Of a DNA stretch of 64,000 nucleotides, positions 1 through 9,624 are shown in pieces. The position numbers were made by a program, and so were the translations under genes. This DNA is from Caryophanales bacterium (GTDB lineage Bacteria > Bacillota > Bacilli > JARBTR01): positions 204,394 through 268,393 of the forward strand of contig JARBTR010000002.1 in NCBI GenBank assembly GCA_029240105.1, in the 5' to 3' direction. The notes below the pieces were generated by a model. That model saw only the letters and a program-made list of their open reading frames with translations, had not been told where the DNA came from and made no database searches. How positions within the stretch are numbered: the stretch's first letter is position 1; each line of letters opens with the position of its first letter.

Positions 1-642
1 AAATTTAATAGTGTATTCCCCTACTTTGTTTTTATCAAAAACTGGAGTAGAAGTGACTTTAATTTGATTGAGTAGTGACTGATCTCCACTAACGATCGAT
101 AACCCCTCTTTTAAGTCATATGTGGTCCCAGCTTCAATCTCAACATAGGAACTCTCAACTAAAATAGATGGTTTTTCATTTTCAGTTGAAGACTTTACAG
201 CAATTTCCCTTATTTTTTTCACCGAGTGTTTGTCGCTATCGGTTACTTTATAAACAATTTTATAGATTCCTTCTTTATTTGCATCAAATTCTGGAGTAGA
301 TGAGATCTCTAATTGTTTCTTTAGTTTAGCTTCTGAATCCTTATTATCCTCAAGGGATATACCACTTAATAAATCAAAGCTATCACCTGCTGTAATTTCT
401 TCAAAAGCATTTTCAAAATTAATCACAGGTAACTCAGACTTATTTTCCTTCTTTGAACTAGACTCAACTTTATCATCCATTAACACTTTGATTCCAAATA
501 ACACAACAACACTAGTAATTACTACTGCAATTAAAGGAACAAGTATTTTCTTAAAATCCTTTGGACTTTTATTATTTCCTTCCATTTCTCGGATTAATTC
601 TTCTCGTTCTTGCCTTATCCTCTCGACACGAGACATTGCCAT
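1..642 (-). CDS. Membrane-anchored protein with Ig-like repeats (3' end outside window)
   Basis: This reading frame is open from an ATG at 642 to the window edge (214 codons seen, stop not included). The first 30 residues are charged, with many Arg and Glu. A single membrane segment follows at about residues 33-53, then a Lys/Glu/Ser linker. Two repeated units follow at about 75-140 and 150-214. Each has a 'STPxFDxNKxGxY' strand pattern like the DUF5011/Ig-like fold of Gram-positive surface proteins. The ribosome site AAGGTGA lies just upstream of the ATG. The product probably sits on the outer face of the membrane with its N-terminus inside. I cannot assign a function; the missing C-terminus may carry the active domain. 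Confidence 0.75.
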   Translation of the reverse strand, partial: MAMSRVERIRQEREELIREMEGNNKSPKDFKKILVPLIAVVITSVVVLFGIKVLMDDKVESSSKKENKSELPVINFENAFEEITAGDSFDLLSGISLEDNKDSEAKLKKQLEISSTPEFDANKEGIYKIVYKVTDSDKHSVKKIREIAVKSSTENEKPSILVESSYVEIEAGTTYDLKEGLSIVSGDQSLLNQIKVTSTPVFDKNKVGEYTIKF

Positions 643-750
643 AAAATCACCTTTTCGTTAAATTATTACTTTATAATCTTACATTTTATGATAAATTTCT
701 ACAACCAAAAGTACTTAATTTATAAAAAAACTGCTTTCTATTTATAAAAC

Positions 751-779
751 TTGAATTAAACGTTCTTATATAGTAATCT
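751..779 (+). promoter_or_regulatory. Candidate sigma-A promoter of argS
   Basis: TTGAAT at 751-756 and TAATCT at 774-779 are separated by 17 bp and lie just upstream of the T-box leader. Seen by eye only. Confidence 0.5.
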
Positions 780-794
780 AATAAAGATATACAA

Positions 795-1003
795 AAATTG
801 AAGACGAAGAAAGTCAACTTGTTTTTGATCATAGCGAATTGGGGATGGTGTAAGCCCAATAATCAATACAAATTGATACGCACTTCTGAAATGCCCATAG
901 GCCGGGGCTAACCTCGTTAACAATAAAGTGGTTCTTGTTGAACAATTAGAGTGGCACCGCGGGAATATTCTCGTCTCTATGTTTGATAAGGCTTTTTTAT
1001 TTT
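795..1003 (+). ncRNA. T-box leader of argS (probable Arg CGC specifier)
   Basis: The conserved T-box core GTGGCACCGCGGG is at 951-963. A stem I distal motif (GGATGGTG...AGCCC) is at 843-856. The candidate specifier CGC (Arg) at 879-881 is followed by ACTT, in the same setting as the AAC specifier of the asnS leader in this window. Uncharged tRNA-Arg would be expected to stabilise the antiterminator and raise argS expression. The U-rich run at 992-1003 is present, but the sequence before it lacks the 3' arm expected to pair with the segment around 968-979, so the terminator looks incomplete. Together with the argS promoter this leader fills the gap between the first gene and argS. Confidence 0.88.
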
Positions 1004-1030
1004 GTTCGATACAAATTGGAGGAAAGATTT

Positions 1031-2719
1031 ATGGATTTAAAAAAATTAGCAGCCGAACATATTTACAGTAAGTTAGCAGATCAACTGACTTTTGAAGAGG
1101 TACTTGGACTTGTTGAAATACCAAAAATAACTGAACATGGGGACATCGCTTTCCCTTGCTTTACTTTTGCGAAAACGATGAAAAAAGCACCTGTGGTTAT
1201 AGCTTCAGAATTAGCACCCACTTTAGCAGGTGATATTTTTGATAATGTTCAAGCTGTTGGTCCATATGTAAATTTCTTTTTTAAGAAAACATATTTGGCA
1301 AATGAAGTTGTACATAAAGTTTTAACTGAAAAGAGCCATTTCGGTGATCTAAAAATTGGAAATGGTCGAAATATTACAATAGACTGGTCTTCTCCAAATA
1401 TTGCAAAACCATTCTCCCTTGGACATCTACGTTCGACTGTTATTGGTAATTCAATCGCTCTAATTGCAAATAAATGTGACTACAAAGCCATTAAAATTAA
1501 TCATCTTGGTGACTGGGGTACTCAATTTGGTAAGTTAATTGTTGCCTATAAAAAATGGGGTTCTGAGGAAGCAATAAAAGAAAATCCAATTCCTGAATTA
1601 CTTAAACTGTATGTTGAATTCCATGAACAAGCTGAACAAGATGATGATTTAAATCAACAAGGTCGTGATTGGTTTAAGAGACTGGAAAATGGAGATGTGG
1701 AGGCTACTCGCCTTTGGTCTTGGTTCCGTGAAGAATCTTTAAAATCATTTAATAAGATTTATGATCTTCTAGGTATGTCTGCTGAATATAATCAAGGCGA
1801 ATCTTTTTATAATGATAAACTTTCAGAAATCACAGATATTTTGGATAACAGTGGTCTTTTAGAATTTGATAATGGTGCTCAGGTTGTTCGATTGGATGAA
1901 TACAACCTCCCACTTGCCCTAATCAGAAAATCTGATGGTGCTTCACTTTATATTACTCGTGATTTAGCTACGGCCATTTATAGAAAACAGAATTTTAATT
2001 TTGCAAAGAGTATTTATGCTGTAGGTAATGAACAGACATTACATTTCAATCAATTAAAAGGTGTTTTAAGAAAACTTGGCTTCGACTGGGCAGAGGAAAT
2101 GATTCACACTCCTTTCGGTTTGGTGAAACAGAATGGTAAAAAATTGTCAACTCGTAAAGGTAAAATTGTTTTACTTGAGGAAGTACTTAATGAATCCATT
2201 AAGCTAGCTGAGAAAGCAATCTTTGAAAAAAATCCTAACCTTGATAATAAAGATGAAGTTGCAAAACAAGTTGGTGTTGGCGCTGTAATCTTCCACGATT
2301 TAAAGGGTGACCGTATGAATGAAATCGATTTCAACCTTGAAAACATGTTAAAGTTTGAAGGTGAAACTGGTCCGTATATCCAATATACAAACGCGCGTAC
2401 AAACTCTATTTTGCGAAAGGCCAATTTTGTTGAAACAAACGATGTAATCACGTTAGATGATCAGTGGAGTTTTGAGGTTGTAAAAAGCATAGCAGATTTC
2501 CCTCGAATCGTTGAACGAGCATTAGAAAAATATGAACCATCAGTAATATCAAGATATTTAATTGATTTATCTCAAAGTTTCAATAGTTATTATGGTCATG
2601 TACGCATTCTTGAAGAAGATGCTGGTTTACAATCTAGACTATCCTTATTAAAAGCTACATCTATTGTTTTAACTGAAGGCTTACGACTGTTAGGTATTCA
2701 GGCACCCAAAGAAATGTAA
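1031..2719 (+). CDS. argS: Arginyl-tRNA synthetase
   Basis: This is a class I synthetase that charges tRNA-Arg with arginine in the cytoplasm. It has 562 residues from the ATG at 1031, which has GGAGG nine bases upstream. An in-frame TTG at 983 lies inside the T-box leader and is not credible. The N-terminal tRNA-binding domain covers about residues 1-110. The HIGH-type signature reads SLGH (129-132), within 'SSPNIAKPF' and 'GHLRST' blocks typical of ArgS. The KMSKS-type loop is KLSTRKG (371-377), and the C-terminal anticodon-binding helices follow. The first His of HIGH is replaced by Ser, which I believe occurs in related Bacillales enzymes. The gene converges on the arginine deiminase genes, which consume the same amino acid. 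Confidence 0.96.
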   Translation: MDLKKLAAEHIYSKLADQLTFEEVLGLVEIPKITEHGDIAFPCFTFAKTMKKAPVVIASELAPTLAGDIFDNVQAVGPYVNFFFKKTYLANEVVHKVLTEKSHFGDLKIGNGRNITIDWSSPNIAKPFSLGHLRSTVIGNSIALIANKCDYKAIKINHLGDWGTQFGKLIVAYKKWGSEEAIKENPIPELLKLYVEFHEQAEQDDDLNQQGRDWFKRLENGDVEATRLWSWFREESLKSFNKIYDLLGMSAEYNQGESFYNDKLSEITDILDNSGLLEFDNGAQVVRLDEYNLPLALIRKSDGASLYITRDLATAIYRKQNFNFAKSIYAVGNEQTLHFNQLKGVLRKLGFDWAEEMIHTPFGLVKQNGKKLSTRKGKIVLLEEVLNESIKLAEKAIFEKNPNLDNKDEVAKQVGVGAVIFHDLKGDRMNEIDFNLENMLKFEGETGPYIQYTNARTNSILRKANFVETNDVITLDDQWSFEVVKSIADFPRIVERALEKYEPSVISRYLIDLSQSFNSYYGHVRILEEDAGLQSRLSLLKATSIVLTEGLRLLGIQAPKEM

Positions 2720-2734
2720 ACACATCTAAATTAA

Positions 2735-2777
2735 AAGGAGTATGCTCTCCCCTTTCATTAGGGAAATCATACTCCTT
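2735..2777. terminator. Bidirectional terminator between argS and arcB
   Basis: The arms AAGGAGTATG and CATACTCCTT are followed by a T-rich tract on the plus strand and serve both converging genes. Confidence 0.75.
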
Positions 2778-2803
2778 GATTTTTATTAAACCTCTATCAA
2801 TTA

Positions 2804-3796
2804 TTACCCTAGCGTAAGGGCCATAACAGCCTTAATTGTATGCATACGGTTTTCTGCCTCGTCGAACACAACAGAATGTTTACTACGGAAAACTTCATCT
2901 GTTACTTCCATGGCTTCAAGCCCAAATTCTCTATAAATTTCACGACCAACGGCCGTTTCTAAGTCGTGGAAAGCAGGTAAACAATGCATAAATAAAGTGT
3001 CTTCTTTACCTGTTAAATCCATCATTTGTTTGTTCACTTGGTATGGCAATAACAGTTTAATTCTTTCTGCAAATTGATCTTCTTCGCCCATTGACACCCA
3101 TACATCTGTGTATATTACGTCAGCATCTTTAACCCCTGCTGCAATATCATCTGTAATTGTAATTTTTGCACCAGTTTCCTTTGCTACTTCATGTGCGAAA
3201 TCCACTATTGATTGTTCTGGGAATAAAGTTTTTGGTGCAACTAGACGTACATCCATACCCATTTTTGCCCCACCAATTAATAATGAATTGCCCATATTAT
3301 TTCGAGCATCACCAACGTAAACAAATTTAATTCCTTTTAAATAACCTTTATATTCCTTTATCGTCATAAAATCTGCAAAGATTTGTGTTGGGTGCCATTT
3401 ATTTGTAAGGCCATTCCATACTGGAACTCCTGCGTGCTCTGCCAAAGTTTCAACCACTTTATCGTCAGAACCACGGAACTCAATTCCATCAAACATACGA
3501 CCTAGAACTTTAGCAGTATCTTCAACGGATTCTTTTTTACCAAATTGAATATCATTTTTGCCTAGATATTCAGGATGCGCACCTAAATCAACACATGCTA
3601 CAACGAAGGCACAACGAGTACGTGTAGAAGCCTTTTCAAACAATAATGCGATATTTTTTCCTTCTAACACACGGTGTGGTACACCAGCGTATTTGAGTCG
3701 TTTGTATTCAATTGCTGTATCAATAACAAACTCAATTTCTTTCGGAGTGTAATCGTTTAAAGATAATAAGTGACGATTTTTTAAGTTGAAAGCCAT
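2804..3796 (-). CDS. arcB: Ornithine carbamoyltransferase, catabolic
   Basis: The enzyme splits citrulline with phosphate into ornithine and carbamoyl phosphate, step 2 of the arginine deiminase pathway. It has 330 residues. The carbamoyl-phosphate site STRTR is at 57-61, followed by 'HPTQ' and the ornithine-site 'HCLPAFHD' near the C-terminus. The gene starts 52 bases after the arcA stop with a GGGG-type ribosome site, so the two are probably one transcript. Anabolic ArgF is very similar. The catabolic role is inferred from the neighbours arcA and arcC and the absence of arg biosynthetic genes. Confidence 0.93.
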   Translation of the reverse strand: MAFNLKNRHLLSLNDYTPKEIEFVIDTAIEYKRLKYAGVPHRVLEGKNIALLFEKASTRTRCAFVVACVDLGAHPEYLGKNDIQFGKKESVEDTAKVLGRMFDGIEFRGSDDKVVETLAEHAGVPVWNGLTNKWHPTQIFADFMTIKEYKGYLKGIKFVYVGDARNNMGNSLLIGGAKMGMDVRLVAPKTLFPEQSIVDFAHEVAKETGAKITITDDIAAGVKDADVIYTDVWVSMGEEDQFAERIKLLLPYQVNKQMMDLTGKEDTLFMHCLPAFHDLETAVGREIYREFGLEAMEVTDEVFRSKHSVVFDEAENRMHTIKAVMALTLG

Positions 3797-3848
3797 TTCT
3801 TTAAACCCCTTTTTTTATAAAATTTGAACCTACTTTAATTTAAAAACA

Positions 3849-5084
3849 TTAAATATCCTCGCGGACAATTGGCATACTCATACAACGTGGACCACCACGA
3901 CCACGAGATAACTCAGCCGATTCTATTTCAATTACCTCTATACCATAAGAGCGAAGAAGCTCATTAGACACATAGTTACGATTATAGGTTATAACAACTC
4001 CCGGAGCTATTGCCAATGTGTTTGATCCGTCATTCCATTGTTCACGAGCAGCAGCAATAGGATCTCCACCACCACAAGGAATAAATGCTAAGTCACTAAT
4101 GTTTAAAGCACTTTTCAAAGTTGAAAATAAATCTGTGGAATGGTGAATTTTACAGTAACCAAGCTCGTCTCCTTTTTCAAGGATGTATATATTTACTTTT
4201 CCATCAGTACCTTGAATTTCAGGATGTATGGTAAATTTATCGTAATCTACCATTGAAAAAACAGTATCTAAGTGCATAAATGCACGTTTTTTGGGAATTT
4301 CTATTGCAATTATTTTTGTAAAATCGGTTTGTTTATTAAAAATTGTTAAAGCTAATTTTTCAATCGCTTCAGCAGATGTACGTTCACTGATTCCAATAGC
4401 AATTGTGTTTTTACTAAGTATTAATAGGTCTCCACCTTCTAGATGATCATTGCAATTTCGGTTAAACCAGATAGGTACTTGGTAAGATGCAAAGCGAGGA
4501 TGATATTTTAAAATATATTCCATAAATAACGACTCGCGTCTTCTGGCAGGTCTATACATACGATTGATTGTGATACCTTTCCCGATGACGGCTGCAGGGT
4601 CACGAGTGAAATAAAGATTAGGCATTGGATCGATGTAGAAATGATTCTCGCTTTTTAACATTTCTGAAAGTTTCAGGTTATGCTTTTTTATATTAAGCTG
4701 ATTTTTCCTTATCCCTGTCATAATTTCATCAACCATTTTATCTGGAGTGAAGGATAAAAGATATTCGTTTAACGCAGAACGAATCACATCTACTGTTATT
4801 CCACTTTCGTCCAAAATAGTAATAATAAATTGTTTCCGTAACTCAGTATTATGTAAAACCTCTGCAGTTAACTTTTCTAAGTAAATAGTTTCGATTCCTC
4901 TGTCCTGCATTGCTTTCGCAAAACCATCATGTTCTTTCTGCGCTACAGGTAAATATGGTATATCATCAAACAGTAAGCGTTCTAATGTATCGGGTGTAAT
5001 ATTTTCTATTTCTTTACCAGGTCTATGAAGTAATACCGTCTTAAGTTTTCCTATTTCGGAATTAACGTTTAACGGATTGGTCAT
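3849..5084 (-). CDS. arcA: Arginine deiminase
   Basis: The enzyme hydrolyses arginine to citrulline and ammonia, yielding acid protection and, with ArcC, ATP. It has 411 residues. The family motifs are all visible: 'FTRDP', 'HLEGGD' with its catalytic Glu, 'MHLDTVF' with its catalytic His, and the C-terminal nucleophile Cys401 in 'RCMSMP'. The start has a strong GGAGAT-type ribosome site. A 329-bp gap separates it from arcC upstream, so arcA-arcB probably has its own promoter. No ArcD antiporter gene lies in this cluster. Confidence 0.97.
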   Translation of the reverse strand: MTNPLNVNSEIGKLKTVLLHRPGKEIENITPDTLERLLFDDIPYLPVAQKEHDGFAKAMQDRGIETIYLEKLTAEVLHNTELRKQFIITILDESGITVDVIRSALNEYLLSFTPDKMVDEIMTGIRKNQLNIKKHNLKLSEMLKSENHFYIDPMPNLYFTRDPAAVIGKGITINRMYRPARRRESLFMEYILKYHPRFASYQVPIWFNRNCNDHLEGGDLLILSKNTIAIGISERTSAEAIEKLALTIFNKQTDFTKIIAIEIPKKRAFMHLDTVFSMVDYDKFTIHPEIQGTDGKVNIYILEKGDELGYCKIHHSTDLFSTLKSALNISDLAFIPCGGGDPIAAAREQWNDGSNTLAIAPGVVITYNRNYVSNELLRSYGIEVIEIESAELSRGRGGPRCMSMPIVREDI

Positions 5085-5413
5085 TTAGACATCTCCTTTC
5101 CGATTTCATTCATAAATTCTATTGAAATTTTACATTTGTTTTTGAGATTATTATTATGTATTAACTGGAATGATTTGATTTTTGACGGGTAAACACGAAT
5201 AATTATGTATAAAAATCTTTTCATTTATAAAATTCATCTAACTAAAAGTTATCTATATTTGTTTATTTTGTAAACAATTATTTACTATTTAAAGTATTTG
5301 AAAAGTAGTAAGAGATTACCATTTTCAATTAAAATACACTCAAATAGCAGATATATTGTCAAAATAATAGAATTTAATTTAGAATGACCACAAAAAAATG
5401 TAGTCCTGTTTAC
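5085..5413. promoter_or_regulatory. AT-rich arcA upstream region with one candidate ARG-like box
   Basis: This 329-bp gap contains no open frame worth calling. An imperfect palindrome at 5222-5238 (TGAATTTTATAAATG on the minus strand) resembles an ArgR/AhrC ARG box. Several other near-matches occur by chance in such AT-rich DNA. No clear CRP/FNR-type site was found. Confidence 0.3.
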
Positions 5414-6355
5414 TTATTGAGTGATTCTCGTTCCAGCAAAACCACTTAAAGCCTCAGTTGCTTCTTCCAAGGATGTAATGATTGAAATTCTGCCTGGTTT
5501 GGATTCAACAAATGCTATTGCTGCTTCTACTTTGGGTAACATACTGCCAGGTGCAAAATGTCCTTCTTTTGCATATTGCTTCATTTCAGAAGCGCTTACT
5601 TTAAATAGATTTTTTTGCTCTGGTTTTCCAAAGTTGATTGCTACATTTTCAACCGCAGTTAATACAACAAAATAATCTGCATCTAAAAGCTCAGCCATTT
5701 TTTCTGAAGCTAAATCTTTGTCAATTACAGCTTCAACTCCAACATATTTGTTCCCCTTTTTTATAACAGGGATGCCTCCACCGCCTCCTGCTATAACAAC
5801 AAAACCTTTATCCACCAGAGTTTTTATTGATTCCTTTTCCATAATATCAACAGGTTTAGGTGATGGTACAACCCTCCTATAACCACGGCCAGCATCTTCT
5901 ACCATTGCGTATCCAAATGATAAATGTACCTCTCTTGCCTCTTCAGCATTATAAAAAGGTCCTACTGGTTTAGTAGGTTCATGAAACGCAAGATCATTTT
6001 GATCCACCAGAGTATGAGTTATTACTGTAACTGCTTTCTTGTCAATTTTAGAAGAAGCCAAAATTTCATCTAGGGAATTTTGTAACCAATAGCCAATCAT
6101 ACCTTGTGTCATTGCTACACAGGTATCTAAAGGCATCGCAGGAAGTTTTTCAGAATTTGCTGCAGACTGTTGAAGTAGAATATTTCCTACTTGAGGTCCA
6201 TTACCATGACTGATTATGACTTGATATCCTGCTTCTATTAATCTGACAATTTGCTTACCCGTTTCAAAACAAGCGTCTTGTTGTTCCTTTGCAGTTGCTC
6301 CATTTCCCCTTTGAATTGCATTGCCGCCAAGCGCAACAATCACTTTTTTATTCAT
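5414..6355 (-). CDS. arcC: Carbamate kinase
   Basis: The enzyme transfers phosphate from carbamoyl phosphate to ADP, giving ATP, CO2 and ammonia, the energy-yielding last step of the arginine deiminase pathway. It has 313 residues from an ATG at 6355 with AGAGGCG upstream. The longer frame to 6448 has no ribosome site. The N-terminal 'VALGGNAIQRG' and the 'SHGNGPQVG', 'GGGGIPV' and 'DKDLASE' blocks are characteristic of the amino-acid kinase fold. It stands ahead of arcA-arcB instead of after them, separated by 329 bp. Confidence 0.95.
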   Translation of the reverse strand: MNKKVIVALGGNAIQRGNGATAKEQQDACFETGKQIVRLIEAGYQVIISHGNGPQVGNILLQQSAANSEKLPAMPLDTCVAMTQGMIGYWLQNSLDEILASSKIDKKAVTVITHTLVDQNDLAFHEPTKPVGPFYNAEEAREVHLSFGYAMVEDAGRGYRRVVPSPKPVDIMEKESIKTLVDKGFVVIAGGGGGIPVIKKGNKYVGVEAVIDKDLASEKMAELLDADYFVVLTAVENVAINFGKPEQKNLFKVSASEMKQYAKEGHFAPGSMLPKVEAAIAFVESKPGRISIITSLEEATEALSGFAGTRITQ

Positions 6356-6469
6356 AAAACGCCTCTTTTCTTGCAAAAATAATCTAGTAATATCTGTTAT
6401 TTTTATGATATCAATATACTTATTTATTACAAAATAAAAAGATTTCATCTAAACCTATTACTTAAAAAA

Positions 6470-6502
6470 GACATTGGTTTTTTAAAGTTAAAAACCAATG
6501 TC
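6470..6502 (-). terminator. Terminator after the parC-linked small gene
   Basis: The long arms GACATTGGTTTTT and AAAAACCAATGTC are followed on the minus strand by TTTTTT. It separates the topoisomerase IV operon from arcC. Confidence 0.8.
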
Positions 6503-6589
6503 AAAAATTGTATTAATTGCATCTATAATTATCAAAAAAACTATATAGGCTACAATTAAAATCGATATTTTATTTTTTATTTATAGCTT

Positions 6590-7189
6590 TTAGTGTAGTA
6601 AAGATTTTAATTCAAAAAAAGGTATTACATTTGGGAAATAGAAATCTAAACCAAACAAAACCACAAAAAAAACTAGGATAAAAACCAAAATTGGAAGCAT
6701 TGGAAATGCAGTACTACTTCTTTTCCCTAAAACAATAGGTTGGTTCGATTGATTCGATTTTATTTTAGTTCCCTTACTACGACTATTCTTTTTTCTGGAG
6801 CCGAGTGTCTCACTGATTAGTGGTTCATTATTCTTATTATTGAAACTCTTGGTTTGAGAAAAATCAGATACTCGATACGATCCAGTAATATAATCTTTTG
6901 GATCATAAGGAAAATGATCTTTACGAATGGAAACGGGTGCTTTCATTTTCTCTGAATCTTGAAGATGAGATTGTTTCAACTTATTTTCAGCTTTAAGAAT
7001 AGAATTAACGTCCGTAAGTTTATCACTTACTTTAATTAATTCAACACCTTCTTTAAGTAGTTCATCGGTTAGAATTTGTATTTTTGTGCGGTCTTTCTGA
7101 ATATTCCTAGAAAGCGATTCAATCTCAGAAAGGTTTTGAGCTATTTTGTCTTTGCTCTTCATCTTATTTTCTTCACCTGAAAAATGCAT
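6590..7189 (-). CDS. Small membrane protein coupled to parC, function unknown
   Basis: Its ATG overlaps the parC stop in a TAATG junction, a sign of translational coupling, so I take the start at 7189. A later Met (residue 10) has a weaker ribosome site. The 199-residue product has a predicted coiled-coil N-terminal half, about residues 10-75, rich in Lys, Glu and Leu. A basic, low-complexity middle follows. A single membrane span lies near residues 165-185, giving a tail-anchored layout. I do not recognise the family. Its place in the operon suggests a link to chromosome segregation or the envelope, but this is inference only. Confidence 0.7.
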   Translation of the reverse strand: MHFSGEENKMKSKDKIAQNLSEIESLSRNIQKDRTKIQILTDELLKEGVELIKVSDKLTDVNSILKAENKLKQSHLQDSEKMKAPVSIRKDHFPYDPKDYITGSYRVSDFSQTKSFNNKNNEPLISETLGSRKKNSRSKGTKIKSNQSNQPIVLGKRSSTAFPMLPILVFILVFFVVLFGLDFYFPNVIPFFELKSLLH

Positions 7190-9624
7190 TATTTTTCGTT
7201 TCCTTTTTCAATCCAAGTATCAACAATTACACCTGATTCGTCTTCATCAAGATATAATGAACCATTTGTGTAGCGATCACTCATTCTAATGCTTTCTGAT
7301 GGGATTTCGACTATTTCACCTTTTTCAGCCTTTACAAAAATGGCATCATTCTCTGCTATAAAGTGAATTCCAACAACACGATGAGGATTTGTTTTTAAAT
7401 CGCGCAACATGATAAGGCCACGTTTTGCCCTTGAAGCTACCTCAAATTCAGTAAGTTTCATTTTCTTAACAGAAGATCGTTGCGTAATGATAGAAACGAC
7501 ATGTCCTTTAAGTTCATGTACTGCTTGTCCACCCACTACATAATCTCCATCTTTTAACTTCATTCCAATAACACCAGCAGCTTTTGAACCTACACATGGC
7601 ACTTCATCTTCATTAAAAATCAATCCATATCCGTGATTACTTACTAAGAAGACAAATTGGAATCCGTCTGTTACGAACACATCAATTACACTATCATTTT
7701 TTTTCAATCCGATTGCAGTGATTGGTTTTGAAATTCGTTGTGCTTTGTATTGATTTAATTCTGAGCGTTTTACTAAACCATTTTTCGTGATAAAAGTTAA
7801 GTAAACTGGCTGATCGAAATCGATAACTGGAATTACAGAAATTATTTTTTCATCAGATCCCATTTGCACGATGTTATTAACATGTTGCCCTATTTCTTTC
7901 CATGCGATTACTGGTAGTTGGTGAACAGGTACGTATAAGTAGTTACCTTTATCAGTAAAAAGAAGAACTGTATGTAACGTATTCATCGCACGGAACCACA
8001 TAAGTCTGTCTCCATCCTTCATTCCAGCAGAATCCCCATTTGAAGCCGCGAATGAACGTTGTGAAGTACGTTTAATGTATCCCTCTTTTGTAACAGAAAC
8101 AATAACATCTTCGCTTACAATTAGCTGTTCTTGACTGATTTTAATTTCTACAATTTCATCTTCGATTTTTGAGCGTCTAGGAGAAGTAAACTGTTTTTTA
8201 ACATCAAGTAGCTCTTTCTTAATGACACTCATTAACTTGTTATCATTCATTAAAATCGAAACAAGTTCTGCAATTTTTGTCTTTAATTCCTCTGCTTCTG
8301 CTTGAAGTGCAGTAATATCCGTGTTTGTTAAACGATACAACTGTAACGTTACGATTGCTTCTGCTTGGATTTCAGTAAATCCAAACTTCTTCATTAGGTT
8401 CTCACGAGCATCTTTTTTATCCAAAGAAGCACGAATTGCAGCAATAACTTCATCAAGAATAGACAAAGCTTTTATTAATCCTTCTACTATATGAGAACGC
8501 TCTTTTGCTTTATCAAGTTCATGTCTAGAACGCTTTGTCACTACTTCTCTTCGATGGTGAATATAAGCATCCAATAAGGCAGGTAGAGACATTTGTTCAG
8601 GGCGGCGATTGTTGATCGCAACCATATTAAAATTGTAAGCCACCTGTAAATCCGTATTTTTTAAAAGATAATTCAGAATAAGTTTTGAATCTGCTTCCTT
8701 TTTTAACTCAATAACAATTCGTAATCCAGTGCGGTCCGTCTCGTCACGAACTTCAGCAATACCTTCAATTTTCTTCTCAGCACGAATATCGTCAATTCTT
8801 TTGACAAGATTTGCTTTATTTACATCGTATGGTAATTCAGTAATCGCAATTTGCTCTTTTCCACCTTTTAAGGTTTCAATTTCAGTAAGAGCACGAATTA
8901 TGATTTTACCTTTACCTGTTTCGTAAGCCTTCTTAATTCCATCAACGCCCTGAATGATTCCTCCAGTAGGAAAGTCGGGGCCATGAAGTACAGTCATCAG
9001 CTCATCTATTGAAACGTTTTTGTTTTCAATTCTCATAACCGTTGCATCTATAACTTCTGCAAGATTATGGGAAGGAATCTCGGTTGCATAACCTGCTGAA
9101 ATACCAGTAGAACCATTTACAAGCAAGTTAGGAAAACTTGCAGGAAGAACAACTGGTTCTTTTGATGTGTCATCAAAGTTAGGTGCAAAATCGACTGTCC
9201 TTTTATCAATATCTCTTAAAAGTTCACCAGCAATAGCTGATAATCTTGCTTCCGTATATCGCATAGCAGCTGGTGGGTCGCCATCCAAGCTACCATTGTT
9301 TCCATGCATCTGAATGAGTTCATTCCGTAACTTCCACTCTTGGCTCATACGGACCATCGCTTCATACACCGAAGAATCGCCATGAGGATGGTAGTTACCA
9401 ATTACGTTACCAACCGTTTTAGCTGACTTACGGAAGGCCTTTTCGGATGTATTTCCTTCAACATGCATTGCATATAAAATACGACGTTGTACCGGTTTCA
9501 ATCCATCTCTTGCATCAGGAAGCGCACGGTCTTGAATGATGTACTTACTATATCGACCAAAACGATCGCCTATTACATCTTCAAATAAAACATCTTTAAA
9601 ATCTTCATTAGTACTATTCGCCAT
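7189..9624 (-). CDS. parC: DNA topoisomerase IV subunit A
   Basis: This is the DNA-breaking subunit of the A2B2 type II topoisomerase that unlinks daughter chromosomes. It has 811 residues. The catalytic tyrosine is Tyr123 in '[11 protein letters not shown]'. The quinolone-determining region reads HGDSSVYEA with Ser84 and Glu88, the wild-type residues at the positions often altered in resistant strains. Six-bladed beta-propeller repeats fill the C-terminus. ParC is told from GyrA by its parE partner and the shorter, GrlA-like sequence. It follows parE with a one-base overlap of stop and start. Confidence 0.96.
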   Translation of the reverse strand: MANSTNEDFKDVLFEDVIGDRFGRYSKYIIQDRALPDARDGLKPVQRRILYAMHVEGNTSEKAFRKSAKTVGNVIGNYHPHGDSSVYEAMVRMSQEWKLRNELIQMHGNNGSLDGDPPAAMRYTEARLSAIAGELLRDIDKRTVDFAPNFDDTSKEPVVLPASFPNLLVNGSTGISAGYATEIPSHNLAEVIDATVMRIENKNVSIDELMTVLHGPDFPTGGIIQGVDGIKKAYETGKGKIIIRALTEIETLKGGKEQIAITELPYDVNKANLVKRIDDIRAEKKIEGIAEVRDETDRTGLRIVIELKKEADSKLILNYLLKNTDLQVAYNFNMVAINNRRPEQMSLPALLDAYIHHRREVVTKRSRHELDKAKERSHIVEGLIKALSILDEVIAAIRASLDKKDARENLMKKFGFTEIQAEAIVTLQLYRLTNTDITALQAEAEELKTKIAELVSILMNDNKLMSVIKKELLDVKKQFTSPRRSKIEDEIVEIKISQEQLIVSEDVIVSVTKEGYIKRTSQRSFAASNGDSAGMKDGDRLMWFRAMNTLHTVLLFTDKGNYLYVPVHQLPVIAWKEIGQHVNNIVQMGSDEKIISVIPVIDFDQPVYLTFITKNGLVKRSELNQYKAQRISKPITAIGLKKNDSVIDVFVTDGFQFVFLVSNHGYGLIFNEDEVPCVGSKAAGVIGMKLKDGDYVVGGQAVHELKGHVVSIITQRSSVKKMKLTEFEVASRAKRGLIMLRDLKTNPHRVVGIHFIAENDAIFVKAEKGEIVEIPSESIRMSDRYTNGSLYLDEDESGVIVDTWIEKGNEK

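Noticed and set aside
2104..2451. Minus-strand open frame of 115 codons
   Set aside because: It lies wholly within argS, has no ribosome site and no recognisable protein pattern.
5085..5413. CRP/FNR-type or ArcR site before arcA
   Set aside because: No TGTGA-N6-TCACA-like sequence; AT-rich near-palindromes are expected by chance.
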